Positions 4,649 to 8,180 of a DNA stretch of 8,180 nucleotides are shown one piece after another. Numbering within the stretch: position 1 is the stretch's first letter; the number at the start of each line of letters is the position of its first letter. Below the pieces are notes generated by a model, which worked only from the letters and a program-made list of their open reading frames with translations, was not told where the DNA came from and searched no databases. The DNA comes from Zetaproteobacteria bacterium. GTDB lineage: Bacteria; Pseudomonadota; Zetaproteobacteria; Mariprofundales; Mariprofundaceae. The translations under genes and the position numbers were made by a program. The DNA lies in assembly GCA_021545625.1 (NCBI GenBank), contig JAJRVH010000197.1, forward strand, positions 1 through 8,180, given 5' to 3'.

Positions 4649-7600
4649 TCAGTGCGGAACGGACTCCAGATCCACCGATACGATGCGCGATACGCCCGGC
4701 TCGGGCATCGAAACGCCGATCAGCCGGTCCGCCTGCTGCATCGTGATGCGGTTATGGGTGATGGAAAGGAACTGCACGCGATCGGACAGTTCGCGTACCA
4801 TATCGCCGAAGCGACCGACATTGGCATCGTCGAGCGGCGCATCGACCTCATCGAGCACACAGAATGGTGCCGGTTTGATCTGGAAGATCGAGAATACCAG
4901 AGCCACGGCGGTCAGCGCCTTTTCGCCGCCCGAGAGCAGCGTGACATCCTGCAGGCGCTTGCCGGGCGGTTGTGCAATCACCTCGACGCCGGCGCTCAGG
5001 ATGTCGTCGGAATCCAGACGCAGCTCGGCGCGGCCGCCGCCGAACAGGGTCGGAAACGTTTTCTGGAAAATGGCATTGGTTCGCTCGAAGACATCCCTGA
5101 ATCGCTGTCGGGTCGTTCGGTCGATACGGGCGATGGTGTCGCCGAGCGTGGCCAGGCTGGATTCCAGATCGGCCGCCTGTTCGGCGAGGAAGGTTTCGCG
5201 CTCGGCGGCCTGCTCGTATTCCTCGATGGCCAGCAGATTGACCGGCCCGAAGCGGGCGATGCGGTCTTCCAGTTCCCGCGCCTGCCTGAGCATGGCCCCG
5301 GTATCGTCGGGATTGCTCATGCCGTCGATCTCCCGCAGCAGGTCGGCGGCCGGCGTCTGACATCGTTGCATGATCTCGGTTTCCAGATCCTGCAGCCGGG
5401 CGGCAAGCTGTGCCCGGGTCAGCTCGGCCGCCTGACGGCGCTCGGATGCCTGTTGCTGCTGTTGCCGGGCCTGACGTTCCAGGCGTTCGTCTTCATGGAC
5501 CTGCTGCTGCAGGGCATGGCCCTGCTGGCGTACCTCGTTCAGCTGTCTGTGGGCCTTGTCCACGGCGGCAGCGGCAGCGGCCAGTTCGTCGTCCATGCCC
5601 TGATGCCGGACTGCTTCGGCCAGTTCCCTGTCGGCTTTTCCCAGCCGTTGCCGGTCTTGCCGGAGCTGCGTTTCGATCCGCTCCTGTTCGGCGCGCAGAC
5701 GCTCCAGGTCGCGGCGGCGGCTTTCCGATGCCTGCGCGAACAGTGCCAGCGCCTGCTCCGCCGCGGCCAGCTGGTTGCGCGCCTGGTCGCGCGTCTGTTC
5801 CGCGCGGGCCAGCTCTTCGTTCCGTGTCGCCAGCGTCCGTTCGGCCGCCTCAAGCTGCCCGCGGTCGATGTCGCCGGCCTGGTCGAGCTGCGCCTGCCAG
5901 TGCAGGCGCTCCCGGTTCGTTTCCCCGATATCGGTCTGCAGACGCTGCAGACGCTCGGCCAGTGCCGTTGCCTCGGCCTGCAGGCGTTGTTCGGCCGCTA
6001 CGGCGCTGTGCGCCTCGCTTTCGCTGCGGGTGGCCTGCAGGTGGGCCTGTTGCCAGGCCCGTTGCTGGTTTTCCAGAGCCTGTTCAGCCTGTTCAAAGCG
6101 CTGCCGGGCGGTCGCCAGGGCCGCATCCATCTTTTGCAGCTGCGCCTCATGTTCGCGCAGCTGCCGTTGCAGCGCCAGCCGGGATGCCGTCCGGTTGCCG
6201 GCCGGCGGAATGATCCAGCCATCCGGTTCGAGCCGCCAGCCATCGCGGCTGACGCAGCATTGCCGGGCGCCATACGCATCGACGATATGTTCGACCAGGG
6301 CAACCTGCGCGAACACGTCATAGAGCGGATGATCGTCCGGCATGGCCATCGCCGCGGCCAGCGACTGCTCGGTCGCGGAAGCGGACCGGCCTGCGAACAT
6401 TGCCACGGGTGCATCGGTCGATTGATCCAGCACTTCCCGCCAGGACGACAGGTCGGGGTTGACCGGGATGCGGACATCGGCCGATCGGCCGCGCAGGGCC
6501 GCGGCAACCGCGGCCTCCAGTCCCTGCGGAACGTCCAGCGATTCGTCCATCCATACCGCGCCGCGGGCGCGCATCGATTCGCGCAACCCGTCGGGCACGT
6601 CCTGATTCTTCGTGCGACCGCGCAGTTCCTGAATTGCGCCCTGCAGTTCGCGCAGGGCCGCCTCCTGCCGCGACAGTTCGGTCGCGGCGGCTTCGCGCTC
6701 ATTGCGGCAGGCATCAAGCTGTGCCTGCGCCTTGTCCAGCATGGCGGCGGCTTCGGTCTGGCGCGCCCTGGCCTGTTTGCTATCGTTCGCCGCCTGCTCG
6801 CCGGCCTTGCGGTTGTCCCGGGTCAGCCGTTCGAGTTCCTCCAGGCGTTCCTGCAGTTGCGCCTCCCGTTCCGTCAGGCGCGCCAGCGATGATTCGGCCT
6901 GTTGCCGCTGCTGTTCGGCCTGCCGGCCGCTCTGGCGCAGTCGCTCAAAGGCGGCCAGATCATCGTCGCGCCTGCGCACGGCTTCCTGATACAGCAGACG
7001 GGTCGACTGCATGGCCGATTCGGCTTCGCGTCTGGCCGCCTGCAGATCGCTGTCGTCCTGCTGCGCCAGGTCCTGTTCCGCAGCGCCGATGTCAGAGGAC
7101 AGCCTGGCGAGTACCGCCTTCGCCTCGTCGATGCGCTGTTGCAGGGAGGCCCGGCGCTCGGTCAGCAGCCGTCGTTCACCGGCCAGGCGTTCGGCCTGCT
7201 GCTGCAACGTCGCGCGCCGCTGTTCGGCTTCGCGCAGCCTGTCCTGCACGCTCTGGGCCTGCTGTTCGTGGGCGGTCAGCCTTTCGCGCGCCTCCGCGAC
7301 CTGTTTCTCGGCCGCATGCAGGGCGGAGCGTGCCTGTTGTTCGCTTCGCTGTGTCTGCTGCAGGCCTGCCTCGGCTTCCCCGAGCTGCTGCTGCATGGCG
7401 CGGTAGCGCAGGCCCAGGCTGATCGATTGCAGGCGGGCGAACTCCTCCTGCATTTTCTTGAAACGTTCGGCGCGCGAGGCCTGCTGTTTCAGGCTGCGGC
7501 ACTGGGAGCGCACCTCCTCGAGCAGATCGACGGCACGTTCGAGGTTCTGCCGGGTGTCATTCATGCGCCGTTCGGCCTCGCGGCGGCGGGAGCGGTATTT

Positions 7601-8113
7601 CATGACTCCGGCCGCCTCCTCGAAGATCAGCCGCCGCTCTTCCGGCTTGGCCGTGACCATGCGGGCGATTGCGCCCTGTTCGATGATGGCGTAGGCGCGG
7701 GTCGAGATGCCGGTATCGAGAAACAGGTCGACGACATCCTTCAGGCGCACCATCTTGCCGTTGATGAACGCATCGGAGCCGCCCTCGCGGGTCATGCGCC
7801 GGCGGATGCGGATTTCGTCCAGTTCGTGATAGGGGCTGGGCAGCGCGCCGGGTTCGACGGCAAAGGTCAGTTCGACATCGCAGACCGCCACCGGCGGCCG
7901 CGTGTCCGAGCCCTGGAAGATCAGGTCGTCCATCACGCCGCCGCGCAGATGCCTGGCCGAATGTTCGCCCAGTACCCAGCGCAGCGCGTCGATGATATTC
8001 GATTTGCCGCTGCCGTTCGGGCCGACGATGGCCGTCATGCCGGTACCCAGCTCGATCTTCGTCGGATCGACGAAGGACTTGAAGCCGGCCAGTTCCAGTC
8101 GTTTCAGTCGCAT
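4649..8113 (-). CDS. smc: Chromosome segregation protein SMC
   Basis: A 1154-residue SMC ATPase, the core of the condensin-like SMC-ScpAB complex that organises and helps segregate the chromosome. The N-terminal head starts MRLKRLELAGFKSF and has Walker A GPNGSGKS (31-38). The family segment EQGAIARMVTAKPEERR lies at 145-161. A long Gln/Arg/Glu-rich coiled coil runs from about 170 to 500, a hinge from about 505 to 645, and the return coil follows. The C-terminal head has the ABC signature LSGGE (1060-1064), Walker B CVLDEVDA with D1088 and E1089, D-loop APLDDAN (1092-1098) and the His switch ITHN (H1120). The ATG at 8113 is preferred over a GTG ten codons upstream, since it gives the canonical start and has GGAAG 7 nt before it. 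Length is normal and the gene appears intact. scpA and scpB are not in the window. It is probably the first visible gene of the smc-ATPase-HDOD unit. Confidence 0.97.
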   Translation of the reverse strand: MRLKRLELAGFKSFVDPTKIELGTGMTAIVGPNGSGKSNIIDALRWVLGEHSARHLRGGVMDDLIFQGSDTRPPVAVCDVELTFAVEPGALPSPYHELDEIRIRRRMTREGGSDAFINGKMVRLKDVVDLFLDTGISTRAYAIIEQGAIARMVTAKPEERRLIFEEAAGVMKYRSRRREAERRMNDTRQNLERAVDLLEEVRSQCRSLKQQASRAERFKKMQEEFARLQSISLGLRYRAMQQQLGEAEAGLQQTQRSEQQARSALHAAEKQVAEARERLTAHEQQAQSVQDRLREAEQRRATLQQQAERLAGERRLLTERRASLQQRIDEAKAVLARLSSDIGAAEQDLAQQDDSDLQAARREAESAMQSTRLLYQEAVRRRDDDLAAFERLRQSGRQAEQQRQQAESSLARLTEREAQLQERLEELERLTRDNRKAGEQAANDSKQARARQTEAAAMLDKAQAQLDACRNEREAAATELSRQEAALRELQGAIQELRGRTKNQDVPDGLRESMRARGAVWMDESLDVPQGLEAAVAAALRGRSADVRIPVNPDLSSWREVLDQSTDAPVAMFAGRSASATEQSLAAAMAMPDDHPLYDVFAQVALVEHIVDAYGARQCCVSRDGWRLEPDGWIIPPAGNRTASRLALQRQLREHEAQLQKMDAALATARQRFEQAEQALENQQRAWQQAHLQATRSESEAHSAVAAEQRLQAEATALAERLQRLQTDIGETNRERLHWQAQLDQAGDIDRGQLEAAERTLATRNEELARAEQTRDQARNQLAAAEQALALFAQASESRRRDLERLRAEQERIETQLRQDRQRLGKADRELAEAVRHQGMDDELAAAAAAVDKAHRQLNEVRQQGHALQQQVHEDERLERQARQQQQQASERRQAAELTRAQLAARLQDLETEIMQRCQTPAADLLREIDGMSNPDDTGAMLRQARELEDRIARFGPVNLLAIEEYEQAAERETFLAEQAADLESSLATLGDTIARIDRTTRQRFRDVFERTNAIFQKTFPTLFGGGRAELRLDSDDILSAGVEVIAQPPGKRLQDVTLLSGGEKALTAVALVFSIFQIKPAPFCVLDEVDAPLDDANVGRFGDMVRELSDRVQFLSITHNRITMQQADRLIGVSMPEPGVSRIVSVDLESVPH

Positions 8114-8120
8114 CTTTCTT

Positions 8121-8125
8121 CTTCC
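8121..8125 (-). promoter_or_regulatory. Probable ribosome binding site of smc
   Basis: GGAAG on the minus strand, 7 nt before the ATG at 8113, within a purine-rich GGAAGAAGAAAG run. It supports the shorter, canonical SMC start. No convincing promoter could be picked out in the remaining bases to the window edge. Confidence 0.5.
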
Positions 8126-8180
8126 GAAGGCTGTTTTTTCCACTCGCGGTTCAGCATCAGGAAACTAACCATACACGCAG

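Noticed and set aside
4652..6892. A 746-codon open frame on the plus strand opposite smc
   Set aside because: It lies wholly antisense to an unmistakable smc gene. Its product is a low-complexity Gln/Leu/Arg-rich sequence mirroring the coiled coil, and long antisense frames are common in GC-rich genes.
8111..8143. Upstream GTG start of smc at 8143
   Set aside because: It would add ten residues before the canonical SMC start MRLKRLELAGFKSF, and the ATG at 8113 has its own purine-rich ribosome binding site.

Overview
This is a GC-rich window from a Gram-negative bacterium, most likely a beta- or gammaproteobacterium. The clues are a periplasmic Slt-type lytic transglycosylase, a YccU-like CoA-binding protein and a proteobacterial-style SMC. 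The genus cannot be told from the sequence. Five protein genes are visible, and no tRNA, rRNA or CRISPR array was seen.

Layout: (1) Positions 1-1021, minus strand: the signal peptide and superhelical N-terminal part of a soluble lytic transglycosylase. It ends at an in-frame TAG just where family members normally continue, and the catalytic domain would lie off the left edge. (2) Positions 1022-1409: a divergent intergenic region. About 270 bp of it is a non-coding, MITE-like element with perfect 22-bp inverted ends (including the target bases), a CTAG target and nested internal inverted repeats. (3) Positions 1410-1841, plus strand: a complete CoA-binding (YccU-like) protein. (4) Positions 1849-8113, minus strand: a probable co-directional unit reading smc, then a GspE/PilB-type ATPase, then an HDOD protein. 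The last two abut with no intervening base. The HDOD gene converges on the CoA-binding gene with a 7-bp gap.

How the genes relate: SMC is the coiled-coil ATPase of chromosome condensation and segregation. The next two genes look like a signalling and motor pair: a hexameric secretion/pilus ATPase with a repeated N-terminal domain of the type that binds c-di-GMP in MshE, and an HDOD protein of the kind that often acts in second-messenger or regulatory networks. No pilin, platform or secretin genes lie beside the ATPase, so its machine is unknown. Linkage to smc may be only positional. The points most worth a second look are the ATPase-HDOD pair next to smc, the MITE-like element, the amber stop in slt, and an 11-bp copy of the element's end that supplies the stop codon of the CoA-binding gene.
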